64,000 nucleotides of DNA from Erythroxylum novogranatense (GCA_029891385.1 CM057230.1:55035414-55099413), one strand, 5' to 3'. Counted from the stretch's first letter, positions 1 through 12,675 are shown. Translations and numbers: made by a program. The notes: generated by a model not told the origin, from the sequence alone.

Positions 1-459
1 TGAGTTTTGGGTTTAAGAATGAATTTTCCTATGGGAAATTATATGGATGTGATTGATGTAAGAAATAAGAATAAGAAAGAAAAAAAAATTTCATAACGGA
101 TTTTGGAACGTCTTAGGATTCCCAACGCGATTATGTTCATTCGATAAGTTTTCTTTGATTATTGTTTCCGGATGTCGGATGTGTCTGCATTTTGATTTCG
201 TTTAACTTTTGCAACTGCTTCGCTTTGATTCGATTAGTATTTGCTTCCGCTTGCATTTGCTTCCGCTTCGCTACTTTCGGATTTGTTCGCTTTCGCATTT
301 TGTTTTCGATTCGACATTTTCGTTTTCCGTTCTGTTTGCGATGTGTTTTGTTTTCTGATTCGAAATTTCGATCCGAAATTTCCGCTTCCCTTCGATTCCG
401 TTTTCTCCGTTCACATTCGTTTTTCGGTTGGGATCCGGTTCCCGGATCGGGTGTCAACA
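1..459 (+). repeat. 3' end of a Ty3/gypsy LTR (B family), cut by the window start
   Basis: The segment ends in a GGATCGGGTGTCAACA terminus, five bases before a primer-binding site, so it is the right part of a left LTR. It resembles the last 300 bases of the solo LTR at 26580-30786: both have an A-rich run, then ACGGATT, CAACGC, CGGATGTCGG, a TTCG-rich stretch and a CCGGATCGGGT terminus. Translated reading frames here (for example 137-460 on the minus strand) are low-complexity products of the TTCG-rich U5 and not genes. Confidence 0.75.
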
Positions 460-463
460 TTTA

Positions 464-475
464 TGGTATCAAAGC
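464..475 (+). promoter_or_regulatory. tRNA primer-binding site (initiator Met type)
   Basis: TGGTATCAAAGC lies just after the LTR terminus. It matches the plant initiator tRNA-Met PBS consensus TGGTATCAGAGC at 11 of 12 bases. It would prime minus-strand DNA synthesis of the element whose LTR ends at 459. Confidence 0.75.
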
Positions 476-699
476 AAGAAGGGTTTATAAGGAATCATGC
501 GTTCGTATGAGGGAATCTGTATGCATAGTTGGATTTCGGAAACGGGATCCAACACGAAAGCCTTGTCTAAGAATTACAACTAGCAAAGAAAAAAAGGACA
601 TTAGGTTGGACTTCCTACGCGATAACTACGTGGCGCGAGCGTTAAAGTAAACATATCCTAATAACTTACTCAACTATTTTGGTGAATTTTAAAGGATAT
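476..699 (+). other. gypsy 5' leader remnant abutting copia sequence
   Basis: After the primer-binding site about 200 bases look like an untranslated leader. The sequence then passes without any visible LTR boundary into Ty1/copia reverse transcriptase. The gypsy coding region is absent, so a deletion or illegitimate recombination joined two elements somewhere between 600 and 700. Confidence 0.4.
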
Positions 700-1942
700 C
701 CTTTGCCCTTATCTGATCATGCCAAACTCCTTTAAGGATGCATTTAGAGTGATTGTGAAAATGATAACTCATTATGATATGAAGCTATATCAAATGGATG
801 TCAAAATTGCTTTCTTGAATAAAGACCTTTGTGAAGAGGTCTATATAGAACAACTTCAAGATTTCAGGATCAAGATAAAGCTGACATGGTTTGTCATTTG
901 AGAAAACCCATATGTTGTTTGAAACAAGCCTCTTGACGATGGTACCTAAAGTTTGATGAGGTTGTTATCTCATTTGGCTTTGTAAAAAATAAAGTTGAAA
1001 GATGTTCGTATTACAAGGTTAGGGGAGCAAGATTGTCTTTCTACTTTTATATGTGAATGATATCTTGCTCGTATAAAATGAATTAACCATCCTGTATAAG
1101 GTTAAGCAACTTTTGGCTAAATATTTTGACATGAAGGATCTTAGTAAGGTATCTTTTATCCTACTACAAAGGTATAATATGACTGATTGTAAACATATTG
1201 TAACACCTATCTCTCATGGTGAGAAATTATTTTTAACATAATGTCCAAAGAATGATCAAAGAGAGAGAGAGGGAGAGAACTATAAAGAATGTACCTTATT
1301 CTTATACAGTTAGTAGCCTAATGTATGCCTAGATATGCACTAGACTGAACATTGCATTTGTTGTTAGGATGCTAAGTTGGTACATGGTTAAGTCAAGAAT
1401 AGGCCACTGAAATTCAGTCAAATGAGTTTGAAGATATTTGAAGGAAACTAAGGATTATATGTTGATATTCAAGAAAGTCAACAATTTAGACCTCATAGGC
1501 TACACGGATTCAAATTTTGCTATGTGCCAAGAAGATAGGAATTCAACATGAAGGTATATTTGTATGTTAGCAAATAGTGTAGTATTAGTGGAAGAGTGTC
1601 AAGTAGACAGTAGTAACTTCCTTGACTATGCATGTAGAGTTTGTAACATGTTATAGGACTATTTTATAGGCGGTTTAACTCAAGAATTTGATTTCTAAAT
1701 TGTCTATAGAAGATTCAGTTGCTAGACCCATTCGGTTATATTGTGATAATCATTTTGTTGTATTGTTCAGTAACAACAACAAAAATATCACAAGGTTTAA
1801 GCATTTAGAGGTCAAATATCTAACTATAAAGGAATTAATACAGAAAGGTGATATTAAGGTGGAGCATTTAGAGATTGAGTATATGTTTGTTAATCCTTTA
1901 ATTAAAGGACTTCACCTAGTTATTTTTCAGAGACATGTATAG
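700..1942 (+). pseudogene. Ty1/copia pol remnant (reverse transcriptase and RNase H)
   Basis: The frame at 719-901 reads YQMDVKIAFLNKDLCEEVY, the conserved copia reverse transcriptase block around the first catalytic Asp. Near 1040-1070 the active site reads YVND where the family has YVDD. The frame at 1688-1942 begins with PIRLYCDN and has a KHLEVKY motif, the copia RNase H C-terminus. Several stops and frameshifts separate the blocks, and the upstream gag, protease and integrase are missing. It is a dead element oriented toward the LTR at 2657. Confidence 0.8.
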
Positions 1943-2656
1943 TACAGGTTTACTGTAGTCCTTAAACACTGTCACTTAGAGATCATTATATTTGCTCTTA
2001 ATACATTTGTATATATTTCATGTATTATGACAATATACTTTTATACATATTGATGATCATCATTTTGTTTTAAATCACATAGTTTGTTTTACGTTGTTAT
2101 AATACATATGAAATTTTTAATAACTGTGTCTATCTTAAGTATTTTAAAGATCATTGGGCATATAAATACAGATTGTCCTTAAGCTTATGTCTTCTGGACA
2201 CATACAAATACATAAACTCATAAATTTGATAAGATATAAGGGATATAAGTATTTAATTTCATAAGGTTTTTTTTTAATGTGATTTAGCGTTCATTGAGAG
2301 AAAACAAATTTCTCTGATGCAGTTTAGCATAAAGTTTAGAGAAATTGAGACCAACAAATGAAAAGATGATACATTTTAGATCATATAAGTATTATAATAG
2401 CTTGTCATACTCTATTTTCTCATTCATATTAGTGAGGTAGTAGATATACGTGATTGTATTAGATCTGTGTTACATACGATACATGTGATTGATTTTTTAA
2501 ATATCGAAAACCTTACGGGACTGAATGATAGACTTTCATTACCTTTATATTAAATGTTTTAGATGGATCGACCTGTGCATTGATTTTGCTTAACCACTTT
2601 AATTGTTTTTATTGTTATTACAACAACTACAACTAATATTTGACCAAAGGAGAGAA
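1943..2656 (+). other. copia 3' untranslated region ending in a polypurine tract
   Basis: There is no coding signal between the end of RNase H and the LTR. The last bases, CCAAAGGAGAGAA (about 2644-2656), form a polypurine tract directly before the LTR start, as expected for plus-strand priming. Confidence 0.45.
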
Positions 2657-3093
2657 TGTTAGTGATATTTTAATTAGACAATTATTAATTACGAGTTCTT
2701 ATAAAATTAAAGTTAAGAAAATCAAATTTGATATGGATTAAATATAATAAAGAAGCTCAATAAATGATTTGTTAAATGGGCTGAAATCTAATGAAAAAAA
2801 TTGTCCGTAATTAGTATGAGCTGGTTATTTATCGAGCTTTTGATAGGAAGGCCCAATAAAGTTACTATAAATAACTGCTAAGGTCTCTCGTAACCTATTT
2901 AAGTAAGTTTGTAGACGTTTAGTTTTTGTGATCCGTTAAGAGGCCCACACATTAAGAAAGACATGGAACAATGTTAATGATATAAGAATATACAACTTTC
3001 ATAAAGGTTGGTCGAAAGTTTTAAGAGCTTGTTTAGACGTTGAGGAGCTTGTTCAAGCAATTCAAGAGGTTGTTCATCATTCAAAGGATAACA
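2657..3093 (+). repeat. Ty1/copia 3' LTR, about 437 bp
   Basis: It starts TGTTAGTG after a polypurine tract and ends GGATAACA, giving the terminal inverted repeat TGTTA/TAACA. A TATA box lies inside. The size is normal for copia LTRs. The partner LTR is not in the window, so no target-site duplication can be checked and the right boundary rests on the inverted repeat alone. Confidence 0.55.
2866..2873 (+). promoter_or_regulatory. TATA box of the copia LTR
   Basis: TATAAATA sits about 210 bases into the LTR, a usual U3 position. Transcription would start some 30 bases downstream. Confidence 0.4.
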
Positions 3094-3203
3094 AATAGAG
3101 TTTTTTTTTCCCATTGTCTCTGTCAATACAAGCTTATGGTTAATCATGGGTCAATAACTATAGTTCTTGCTATGACTAACGGAGTTTTATTATTTAATTG
3201 CAG

Positions 3204-3530
3204 TTGAGGAAGATTCATCAAGAAAAGAAGCTTGAGTTGATGGTTGACAATGATCTGAAGAGCAATTATGACCGAATTGAGCTTGAAGAATGGCTCAAGT
3301 AGCTACCCAGTATCATCCAAATAATAGGCCAAAAATGCCAGAACTTGTCCGAATGTTGGAAGGAGATGGACTAGCAGATAAATGGGAGGAAACTTCAGAG
3401 AGCTGAATCAACCAGATCTAGAGCCAGTGAATTCTCGTCTTCGGAGTGGTACCCTGATCTAACCGAATACTCCGCCTTCCTCGTTCAGGCAATGGAGCTC
3501 TCAGGACGTAGGTTACAAGATTCTCAATAA
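3204..3530 (+). pseudogene. last exon of an LRR receptor-like kinase (NIK type), degraded
   Basis: After a splice-acceptor-like TTTAATTGCAG the frame reads LRKIHQEKKLELMVDNDL, then a frame change, then [40 protein letters not shown] and AMELSG. This is the end of the kinase domain and the C-terminal tail of NSP-interacting kinases (LRR-RLK subfamily II), whose tails end in LVQAMELSGPR. Part of the motif before RPKM is deleted, there is a frameshift near 3290, an in-frame TGA near 3405, and the usual Pro-Arg end is replaced by a short run-on. No upstream kinase or LRR exon is visible because copia sequence lies immediately 5'. It is a gene fragment, not a working kinase. Confidence 0.8.
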
Positions 3531-4509
3531 GTGAAAAGGCATTTATAGAAGTTCCTCAATCGATTCATTCTGTGTGAAAACCGCTTATGTTGTACATTAG
3601 CATCTTGTTGGAGCTCAATTGTCAGTTGCTGACTGTACAGAGTCGGGTTGGAAAATGATATATATTTGAGGTTTTACGCGTATCTTAGCCGGAGTGAAGA
3701 CTTTTCCTTTTTTCCAGGAGATGTTTTACCAAGGTTGATGGTAATAATAATCATCAAACGTTTGCTGTGAACTATTGCACATCTAACGCGGAAGCTGGAG
3801 CTTTAAGATTACGTCAATTTCTGTAATGTTTATTGACAAGCACGTAAACAATACCCAAGTTGCACATGGTTGCCGGGAAGGAGATGAGATTATTTCCTAC
3901 ATGAACGTGAAAACTGGAGATAACAACCAAGTAACTTCATGAAGCAAAGGAACAAAATTCAGGATCAAACAACCTAAGACGTCAAAATTTTATTGGAGGC
4001 ATCCACCCAGACCCAGTGGTGAACAATATAGAAAATCAAAATCTGGACGAGTGTTGGTCAACTTTCTCTCAACTGACGATGTCAATCGGAATCGTCTCCT
4101 TGCCCGACTCGAAACAAAAACAAGGAAAGACCTAGTTCCTGAAAGGAAAGATTATACTAAAAATGTGAAATGCAGTTTTTAATTGGAGAAATTGAAAGGT
4201 TTTCATGGGATTAGACTCAGAATTATACCCAAAGGCATGCCATATATGCATTTATCTTGTCCAAGAGGATGAAAATAAAAAGAAAGAAGAAAATACAGAT
4301 AGAAGCTCATCCAATGCATAGCTAATAAGCTGAAGTTTTGGTTTTTTTCACATCAAATTCAGGCCCGTCACTTTTTACGGTCCACAAGATCTGACTTAAC
4401 TTTCTATGATCCTCTGAAGCTTGAAAACATTACTAACATTCTCACATAACAAAAAATAGAAATCCTGCAACACCATGTGAAACAAAATTTTGCATGGTAT
4501 GCACGTTGG
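3531..4509. other. no recognisable gene; possible 3' flank of the kinase fragment
   Basis: Two short open stretches (about 3838-3942 and 4018-4123 on the plus strand) have roughly coding-like composition but match no family I recognise. The first 200 bases could be the old 3' UTR of the NIK-like fragment. The last 200 could be the 3' UTR of the F-box gene on the minus strand. Confidence 0.3.
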
Positions 4510-6024
4510 TTAATCCTGGATGAATACAAGTTCTGCTTGAGCAGAAGCTCGCCGAAATCGTAATAACTCGATCAACATTTTCAATCTTCCATCTGTTACA
4601 TATACACAAGGTGTGATAATCATCATTTTAAGAGCTGGTGAACTTGCAAGTAAAAACTTGATGAATTCCATCTCATGTGACACGCCAGACATATCTGTCA
4701 TCTTCACAACTTTAAGATGCTTAAAAATGCAATCTTTAGGGCATTCTTTTTCCCAGAAATCCAAGTCAGGTGCTTCTGCGGCAGCCAATGCATTTGAAGA
4801 GCCCTAGCAAACAATGAAAATCATAATTAGGGCTAATAGCAACCTCTAATTTCGCAATGTACAATAACACTATGCAGTCCTGCACATCTTAAGTTCTCGC
4901 GAAAGTACTTCCAATAACAAACAAGTGGTGCCACCATGACATACCGATATTTGAAGATCCTTTAGAATAGGAGCATTAGTGATCAAACGGAGGATAACAG
5001 ATATTTCTGTCATATCTTCAAAACTAACTTGATAAAGCTCAATTGCCTTTAGGCGGCTACAAGTGATTGGCTGTATTCCTACATAATCTCCGATGCTTAA
5101 GTACTTGAAAACGAAATAAATACAGTTAAAACTCGTAATTCAAATAAGGCATGACTGTTGGCAGAAATTTGCCGATCAACAATGGAAAATATGACCATAA
5201 AACTGTGTTACCTTTGTGAAGTAGATATGCCCAATGAGCCTTTCAAGATGAGGTACACCACCAAGAAATTTGATAAAATTGCAGCTGGAGCTTTGTTCAA
5301 AATGTTCACCAATATCATCGATCATATACATAGAAACTGATACAGCAACTAAAAGTGGAGTATTTTCCAGACATATATCCTTGAATTCACCTTCCAAACA
5401 CAAGAACTTAAGGTTTGGAGAACGCAAAGTGAGAGATAAACTATCAAAATAAGATAATGAAAGACTCTCAAGAAGAGGGCAACTAGAAATAAAGCTCTCT
5501 ATTGCCTCTGGAGCAACCAAAACTTGATGAAGACTCAGGCTTTTCAACCACAAGAATCCCTTAAAAGTACGAGGTGGATCTAATTCACATCGAATAAGTT
5601 CCAAGCGCATTAACTTCCTACAATTGAAAAGACAAGATGGTACCCTGAACCACTCCCCTTCTCCTAATTCGAGTACCAATTCTTCAATATCACCCCTTGA
5701 AAGGAAAAGAATCCATTGATCAATATCCACGCAGCATTGCAAAAATGCACTACAAAGCTGAAACTTGCGAATAGGTCCTTGGTGAAGAAAGAGTACTCGC
5801 GTGATAAAATTTATGAGGCTGCACTCCATCACTTCCCTATCATTATACATGAACACACATTTGTCATCAAAAACAAGGTCAGTAAGCTTAGCCCACCTAT
5901 ACCTCCATTTGCTTGACAAGATGCTTGTCCTGACAGCATCTCCTATTGGCAACAATGTCAGAATGGACTTTATAATGCTCTCCGGGAGATCACTTATATA
6001 ATCCATGGCTTTTCCATCTTCCAT
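4510..6024 (-). CDS. F-box/FBD/LRR-repeat protein, three exons, 421 aa
   Basis: Exons on the minus strand are 6024-5212, 5103-4945 and 4803-4510. All junctions have GT and AG ends (GTAACA...CAAG, GTATGT...GCTAG). The spliced frame stays open for 422 codons including the stop. Residues 8-50 form the F-box (ISDLPESIIKSILTLLPIGD, then RTSILSSKWRYRW), which would bind an SKP1-type adaptor in an SCF ubiquitin ligase. Residues of about 100-290 carry irregular plant LRRs with the pattern CPLLESLSLSYF and LKSLSLHQV. The last exon (FWEKECPKDCIFKHLKVVKM, then LLASSPALKMMII) is the FBD domain. Size and layout match the At1g13570-like F-box/FBD/LRR family, usually about 415-420 aa. The substrate is unknown. 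The ATG at 6024 directly precedes the F-box and is the best start. It is the only intact-looking host gene here. Confidence 0.9.
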
Positions 6025-6800
6025 GGCTACTTTTCACCGTTAGGTACCAACCAATACAAACGAACTCTCTTTGTCAGTCAATTTTGTATTGAAAGAAAAT
6101 ACAAAAAAATTTAAAAGGAAGTGATGACTTTTCTACTCTTCGAAGACTTACTCTTTGACTAAATAACAAAGAATGCATTCAAACTTCTTAATCTTAGACC
6201 TAACAGAATCAAATTCACAAATAACATGAGAATGTAAACAGAACATGTGAGGTTTTATAGCTCTTGAAAAAGCATAATCAGATCCAAATGCACAAATCTT
6301 TCTGATAATTCTACCCATCCAGACAAGAAACAACAAGAAAAGAAGCTAAAATATTGAAACTTTGGTTTTTAGATACCAGGGACGAACCCAAATGACATAT
6401 CCACAGGAGAAATAGTTACCACTCACTACGAGAATAAAAAATGGGAATCTTGGAAGGGAAATTTATGAAATGAACTCCAGGAAACACTTTCAAAATCCAG
6501 AAATCAAATAATAGGAAAGTGAAACAAGATTCAGACAAAACTAATCAGCGTAGAAAGAAAGGATCAAATTTGACAGAATATGAAAAAGGATATTAAAAAA
6601 GACATAAAACTGAGAGAAGAAATTTACCCAGTATCAGAGAAATAGAAAAATTGGAACTTCAAAGAAGTGAAAAAGCTAGGAGTTTGAGTTTTTGATGTGT
6701 CATCTACTGCCTCCTAGACTTGGGTTGAGTTTTACGACGGATTCCATATTTTAGTTCTTTGCTCGTTAAGGGCGCGTAGCTCGTATATATATGTGCGATT
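6025..6800 (-). promoter_or_regulatory. 5' flank and probable 5' UTR of the F-box gene
   Basis: A TATATATA stretch at 6784-6791 could serve as the TATA box for minus-strand transcription. The roughly 700 bases between it and the ATG contain a donor-like GGGTAAATTT (minus strand, near 6628) and acceptor-like AG sites close to the ATG, so a 5' UTR intron is likely, as in many plant F-box genes. Small open frames here (for example 6148-6336) have no recognisable product. Confidence 0.35.
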
Positions 6801-6999
6801 ATTCATTATTAACTGTTTTAACGGCGCATCCTCTTTTGAACCATTTAACCTTTTCATATACCAGTTTTTTTATAATAATGAATATATTAGTGCCTGAACA
6901 AAGATTGTTCACAATGTGTACAGCAGCATCCAAAAAATAAAGGTCAAGTGATACAAGAGAAAAGTTAAAAAAAAAAAACAGGTTTATATGAAGGACACT

Positions 7000-9620
7000 A
7001 ATAATATTGTTTAGGACAAAGTAAAGTTAATTGATTCTCCAATTAATGAGCTGATGTTGACTGAACGACTGTTTCTCTTAATAGATGAAGATGTTTGCTC
7101 TAATTCTACCATATATGGCTTGCAAAAGGCTCTCCTTGGTGCTAACATTGTCATTGAATATCCTTTGGTTTCTTTCATCCTACACACTAGAAACTAGGTA
7201 GGTAAAAGCCAACCTAAAAATCCACAAATCTCCTTCAAACTTCATCTTGGTATTCAAATTCCATCCAATAATGTTTGTCCAAAGAATAGGGGAGTTGCTA
7301 ATATTGCAAAGTTGAAGAATTGCTTCCCACAGGTATCTATTGACATTGAAAGTAAAGTTGTTTTACATTTTTAAGAGAAGATTTACATAGTATACACCAG
7401 TTAGGAATTTAAGAGAATTTGGTTATTGTGTCAGAACTTGGGAATCTATTTTTGATAGCTTGCCACAATATGATTGAAGATCTAAGTCAGTGATGCTTGA
7501 TTCACACCATCTTATGCCAAGAAGAAACATTAGATGGATTGCAAAAGAGAGACCTACTGAACTTATTTTTGTAGAGGCCAGACGGAGTTAGTTTCCACTT
7601 AATGTAGGCTTTTGCTAACCTGTCTACATTGTAGTTGAGAAGATATTGAGATATGCTTATAGTAGGATCAAGTCCTTTAAGTTTATTGGATGATAGCCCT
7701 TCAGCAACTGAGACAATAGTAGTTATAAAAGCTTTAAGGGGAGTGGCTTCAATAACACAATCCAAGGGTCCAAAAGGGGTCCAATTGTCATGCCAAAAAG
7801 AGGTGTTTTTACCATTCTTTACAATTGATCTACATAAGTTACTGATGCTCCATCTTAGTTTGAATAACTGAATCATGAGGGAAGAGGTAGTTATAGGAAT
7901 TTTTGCAACCCATATGTTATGATCCTTGATGTAATATGTATGCACCTATCTTAACCACAATGTTTGTTTGTCTTGGATTAGTCTCAATAGCCATTTGACT
8001 AATAGAACAGAATTTAAGCTTTTGATAGGCAAAATACCAAAACTTCCCTAATTTTTAGGCAACCATACCTCAAACTAATATATTCTATTGCTTCTGGTTT
8101 TACTACTACTGCAAACCATAACTAGTTGTGAAACATCTTTTCTATAGCTTTGATCACATCCTGAGGGAAAACAGTGAGAGGCCTAATATGTACTTATATA
8201 TGAGAGAACAAATGTGACCAGTTGACATCTGTCAGTTAGAGAAAGTGATCTAGAAGACAAGCTTTCAATTATACTCCCAATTTTTTCAATAGGAGGCTTG
8301 AAGTCTGAGAGATTAACTTTAGTTAAATATGTTAGAATACCTCAATATTTGACAGGTAGGTGATTCAGCTTAAAACCAGTAATAAGTGAGGGTCTAATAG
8401 CATATGGAGTTGCACTTGTTGAAGTAAACTGACTAGATTTATCCTTATTGATAATAAGACCATACAAATTGGTGTAGACTTTGAAGGCTTTATAGATGGA
8501 TTTCACTGAGGAGATGTCAGCTTTTAAGAAGACAAAAATATCATCAACAAAGATTAGACTAATTATCCCAAGCTTCTTACATTTAAAGTGAAATTTGAAT
8601 ATACCTTTTTTGGTAGCTTTCCTTTTAAGTAGTCTACTTAAAACTTCATAGACCAGAGAAAATAAGTATGGAGAGATGGGGTCACTTTATTTGATACCAT
8701 TAGCAGCATTGTTATGCTTTATAGGCTCACTAGAATTTTGAATGAAGCACTTGAGATGCATTGATGAATCCATTGAGTGAGTATGTCAGGGAAACTAAAT
8801 ACTTTGAGAATATGGATGATAAAATGTCAATTTACCTTGTCATAAACTTTTTCAAAAAGGATTTTGAGTGCACAATTCTTCCTACTATTCTTTCTGGTGT
8901 AATGCTTGAATAATTCCTGAGGTAATGCAATATTGTCTCCAATTTGTCTCTTTAGGATATAAGTAGATTGAATTGAGTCAAGAAGCCAAGGAAGTATAGG
9001 TTTCAATCTTAAATCAACACTTTGGAGATGATTTTGTAGATAGAGTTGTAGTAGGAGATAGGTCTATAATCTTTTAAAGACTTTTACTCTTTCTTTTTAA
9101 GAACTAAGATAATGAAAGTGTTGCTTATAGCTTTGAGAAGCTTAACCTTATTAAAGAACTCTAATGTAACATCAGAGATCGAATTGCCTATAATGGATTA
9201 GTTTTTTTATGAAAAATTGTATGTTGAAACCATCCAACCTTGGAGCTTTGTTCTGGGATAGAGATTTTAAGGCATTCTCAATTTCAAATCTAGTAACAGG
9301 AGTTGCCAAAGCCTCCACATCCTAGGTAGAAATTTTTGTTGAAATGTTTCATCAATAAATTCCACAAAGAAGCAAGTAGAAAAAGGAGAGCTTAATATCA
9401 TCAATAAATTGGCTTTGAGTTTGAAGCAAGGATCCATTACTTTCAAGGGAAACAATTTTGTTTAAGGCTTTCCTTGCAGAGATAGATTTATGGAAGAAGA
9501 CTATATTTTTATCCCCATCTTGAAGCCATCTAATTCTTGATCTTTGTTTTAATAAGGAATAGTCAAAGTTAACTAATTTTGAATAATTCTTCAAAGCAAT
9601 ATTTTCTACCTCTTAGATCC
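7000..9620 (-). pseudogene. LINE (L1-type non-LTR retrotransposon) ORF2 remnant
   Basis: On the minus strand, from high to low coordinates, a frame at 9594-9352 reads KQRSRIRWLQDGDKNIVFFH, the region before plant L1 reverse transcriptase. Near 8551-8533 lies FVDDIFVF, the polymerase active site (FADD in most relatives), followed by YGLIINKDKS. At 7945-7502 comes the C-terminal part with LRWSISN and FWHDNWTPFG, similar to plant L1 sequences between reverse transcriptase and the zf-RVT zinc region. Many stops and frameshifts interrupt it and no endonuclease is visible. It is an old 5'-truncated copy. Confidence 0.75.
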
Positions 9621-12600
9621 TTAGACAAGTGGGATTGATGTACAAATTGATTTAGACCAATTTTTTTTCTAAAAACATCTTGTGTCAAATTTGAAAACAT
9701 TAAATTATAAAGTTCTTATTTTCATACAAATAATCATTTATTTTATTAAATATTTTATAATTAAACATATTTTAATCCATAATTTTAAATAAATTATTAA
9801 AATTATCCAAATTCTATTTTTAATATTTTAATATCTAAACTTTATACCAAATATAAAATTATATTATTTTTCATTTGAGATTACAGATAATTGCACTAAC
9901 GCTCTATATTACGTGAGCTTTCTTTTAATTATTGAAATACGTAATATTAATTTTAATAAAAAAATAGACTTGTCTTAACTAAACGATACAAATTTAAGGA
10001 AGCTTTTGAGTTTCAAAATAAAAACAAGATTAATGATAATTTGACCATCATCATCTTACTCTTATTGATGTTCATCTTCGTCACTAGCTTTAACTTCTAT
10101 TTACATATACTACTATCATCATCTTATTCTTATTGATGTTCATCTTCGTCACTAGCTTTAACTTCTCTTTAGATATACTACTATCATCATTTTTCTAATG
10201 AAAATTAGTTTGTAGAAAGTTATCCAAAAATATGAGGAGCTATAAATTAAAGAAGTTGATTCTTGTAAGAAACTTAAAGAGTTACCTAAATTGTTTGAAA
10301 AAACTTGTGACCTAAACTAAACTTCAAGAAGAATGACAAACTAACAAACAAATGGATAACACAAATAGATAATTAAAAGAAGAGGAGATTTTAAAAAGAA
10401 AAGGAAAAGGATGACCTTGTTTATTGCCTTCAACACTAAAAGAATCATTATAATTGTTCTAATTGTCATTCTTAATTCCGTAATAATTTTAAAAATGATT
10501 CATTTTTTTACTCTCTTTTTTTTTAGGAAACTCAAAATACTTTTCAAGTTACATTGTAGAGTTAAGATAAGTCTATTTTGTATATTATGTTAATTCCATG
10601 TGTCATAGTAATTAAAAGACAGTTCATGTGACATACTACTTCAACTCAGTTAAAGGTGGACTTTAGGGGCGAGAATGATGTCATTTTAAGACAAAAAGTC
10701 TCTTTTAGACCATAACATTTATACTAAAACACAAGTTAGATCTTAACATTTTGAAACATTCAAAATGAATTCCAATATTTTCAAAATTAATTGAATCAAA
10801 ACACTAATTGACAAAACCCTTAACTCTGTCATAATTTTTTAGTTTAGAGTCTATGTGTATTTTTCTCTTGTTTCATCAATGCCAAAATGGAGTCCACGTA
10901 GCAATGATGGGATTAACACCCAAAGTTTATTAAAGAAAAGTCTAGTTTTGTCATTCACTTCCCACAAAATTTCTAGATTCTCTAATCATCATCATATTGT
11001 GCTTGACATTTCTTACACTTTAGCATCTTCTTCATCAATCATCTTCATCTCCCTCACATTGTTTTGGCTTGTCCCTAGGGTTGATATGGCTTATTGTCGA
11101 CCAACATTTCCAACTTGGTTAGCTATTCTTCTGACTATTGTGAAGGAAATATATAATTTTTTTCATGAAATTAATCTGCATGGCCATATGAGTATGTAAA
11201 TTAGCTAAGGTATAACTTGCAGGAGGTAATTTAGGAAATGAGTTTATTTTCTTTACTCATCAAACTTAACCACTTTATCACTATTTAATTTGATAAGAAG
11301 GTGCCTGCTATCCAAATTTGTCAACACAAATTAGAACCTACAATAGCCTTAGTAAATTAGAACCTACAATAGCCTTGGTAAGAGTCGGGGTTTGCGCTCA
11401 TCTACCTTCCTCTTAAATCTTGAATGTTCCTTTTGTTGAAGCACAAAGAATAAATCACTAATGATTATCAAAGATTAAAAGAAAAAAAGTCAAAATCTTA
11501 GTATAAAATCCTTTAACAAATTTTGGGGTAGACAATCATCAATAATCACAAACAACATACCACCTCATCAGCTTCTTTAGGAAAATTTTTGTTCATTATG
11601 TATAATCTTTTTAATGATCACTTCCAAAACCTTTTTATATGGAGAAGATTTCCCTCCCTTACATTATGGGCATTTATCTTTATCACTAATAGGCTTATTG
11701 GTAGTATTACACTCATTATAAGGATGTTACATTTATGGATCAAGTTTCCTTATAGAAACTTTCATACATGTTCCCTGATACTAAACACATTTCACTAAAA
11801 CTTTAGACTTTGATCCCTTTATATCATAAAAATAGTTCACAACTTTCAAGCCAAAAACTTATTACAGAACCATAAACAAGAATAAAAAAATAGAATAACT
11901 CACCTATTATACTTAGAGTATATAACATTCTTAAACAACGATAGCATATTATATATGCTAAGAAAGAGGTCTTTCTTAGAGTATTTAAGAGAATGAATCA
12001 TATCCTTTCCCTTCCTCTACTTCCTACCATCAGCAAAGACTCAAATATGTCAAATGGGTTGCGGCCACCAGCTCTACCATACAGTTGTGCCAATAATTTA
12101 AAATGCAATTATGGTAATTAATAAAGAATTAGGTATTTTTAAGGAAAGTAGATGATAAAATGTAGTCTTTTTTTTTTACTGAAGAGTATGAGTGCCACCA
12201 GTACCATTAAGAAGAAAAAATATATAAAATATACATTAACATTTATCAAATGTAATCTTAATGGGGTTAAGGAGTTTGTCAATTGGAGGTTTGATTTAAT
12301 TAGTTTTGAAAATGTTAGTCTTCTTTTAAAATACTCTAAAATGATAAGGTTAGACCTTTATTTTAATGTGAAGTCTAAAAGGATTGACATATTTATTTCA
12401 AAATCATCATTTATGTATTAAACTACTAAAATTTTAGTTCAATCTAATTTTAAAACTTTTGCTTAAAATTTTATAATAAAGTATTAATTTTATTTCATAA
12501 TTTTATTACTTTCATACAATTAATTATATATTTAAAAATTACTTATCAATTTAAATGTATACTTTAAAAATAATTTAGTTTTAAATATTTTAATAAAATT

Positions 12601-12675
12601 AAATATATTAGACACTAATATTGTATAAACCTTTTGCACTTTGCCTCTTAAAATTTAAAATTATTAAATCCTTTT
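9621..12675. other. AT-rich intergenic DNA, no recognisable gene
   Basis: This stretch is very AT-rich with poly-T and poly-A runs. Open frames of 60-114 codons (10411-10593, 10855-11199, 11589-11798, 12152-12421) show no domain, lack codon-use support and are probably chance frames or decayed repeats. Confidence 0.5.
10048..10185. repeat. 68-bp tandem duplication
   Basis: Two head-to-tail copies of a 68-base unit containing ATTGATGTTCATCTTCGTCA and CTAGCTTTAACTTCT differ at only a few positions, which points to a recent local duplication. No function is apparent. Confidence 0.75.

Noticed and set aside
464..475. tRNA gene at the Met-like match
   Set aside because: Only the 3' acceptor complement is present; it is a primer-binding site. 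The same holds at 33618, 41315 and 54865.
10855..11199. 114-codon frame as a host gene
   Set aside because: No domain, no splice or promoter context, and AT-rich composition like the surrounding noncoding DNA.
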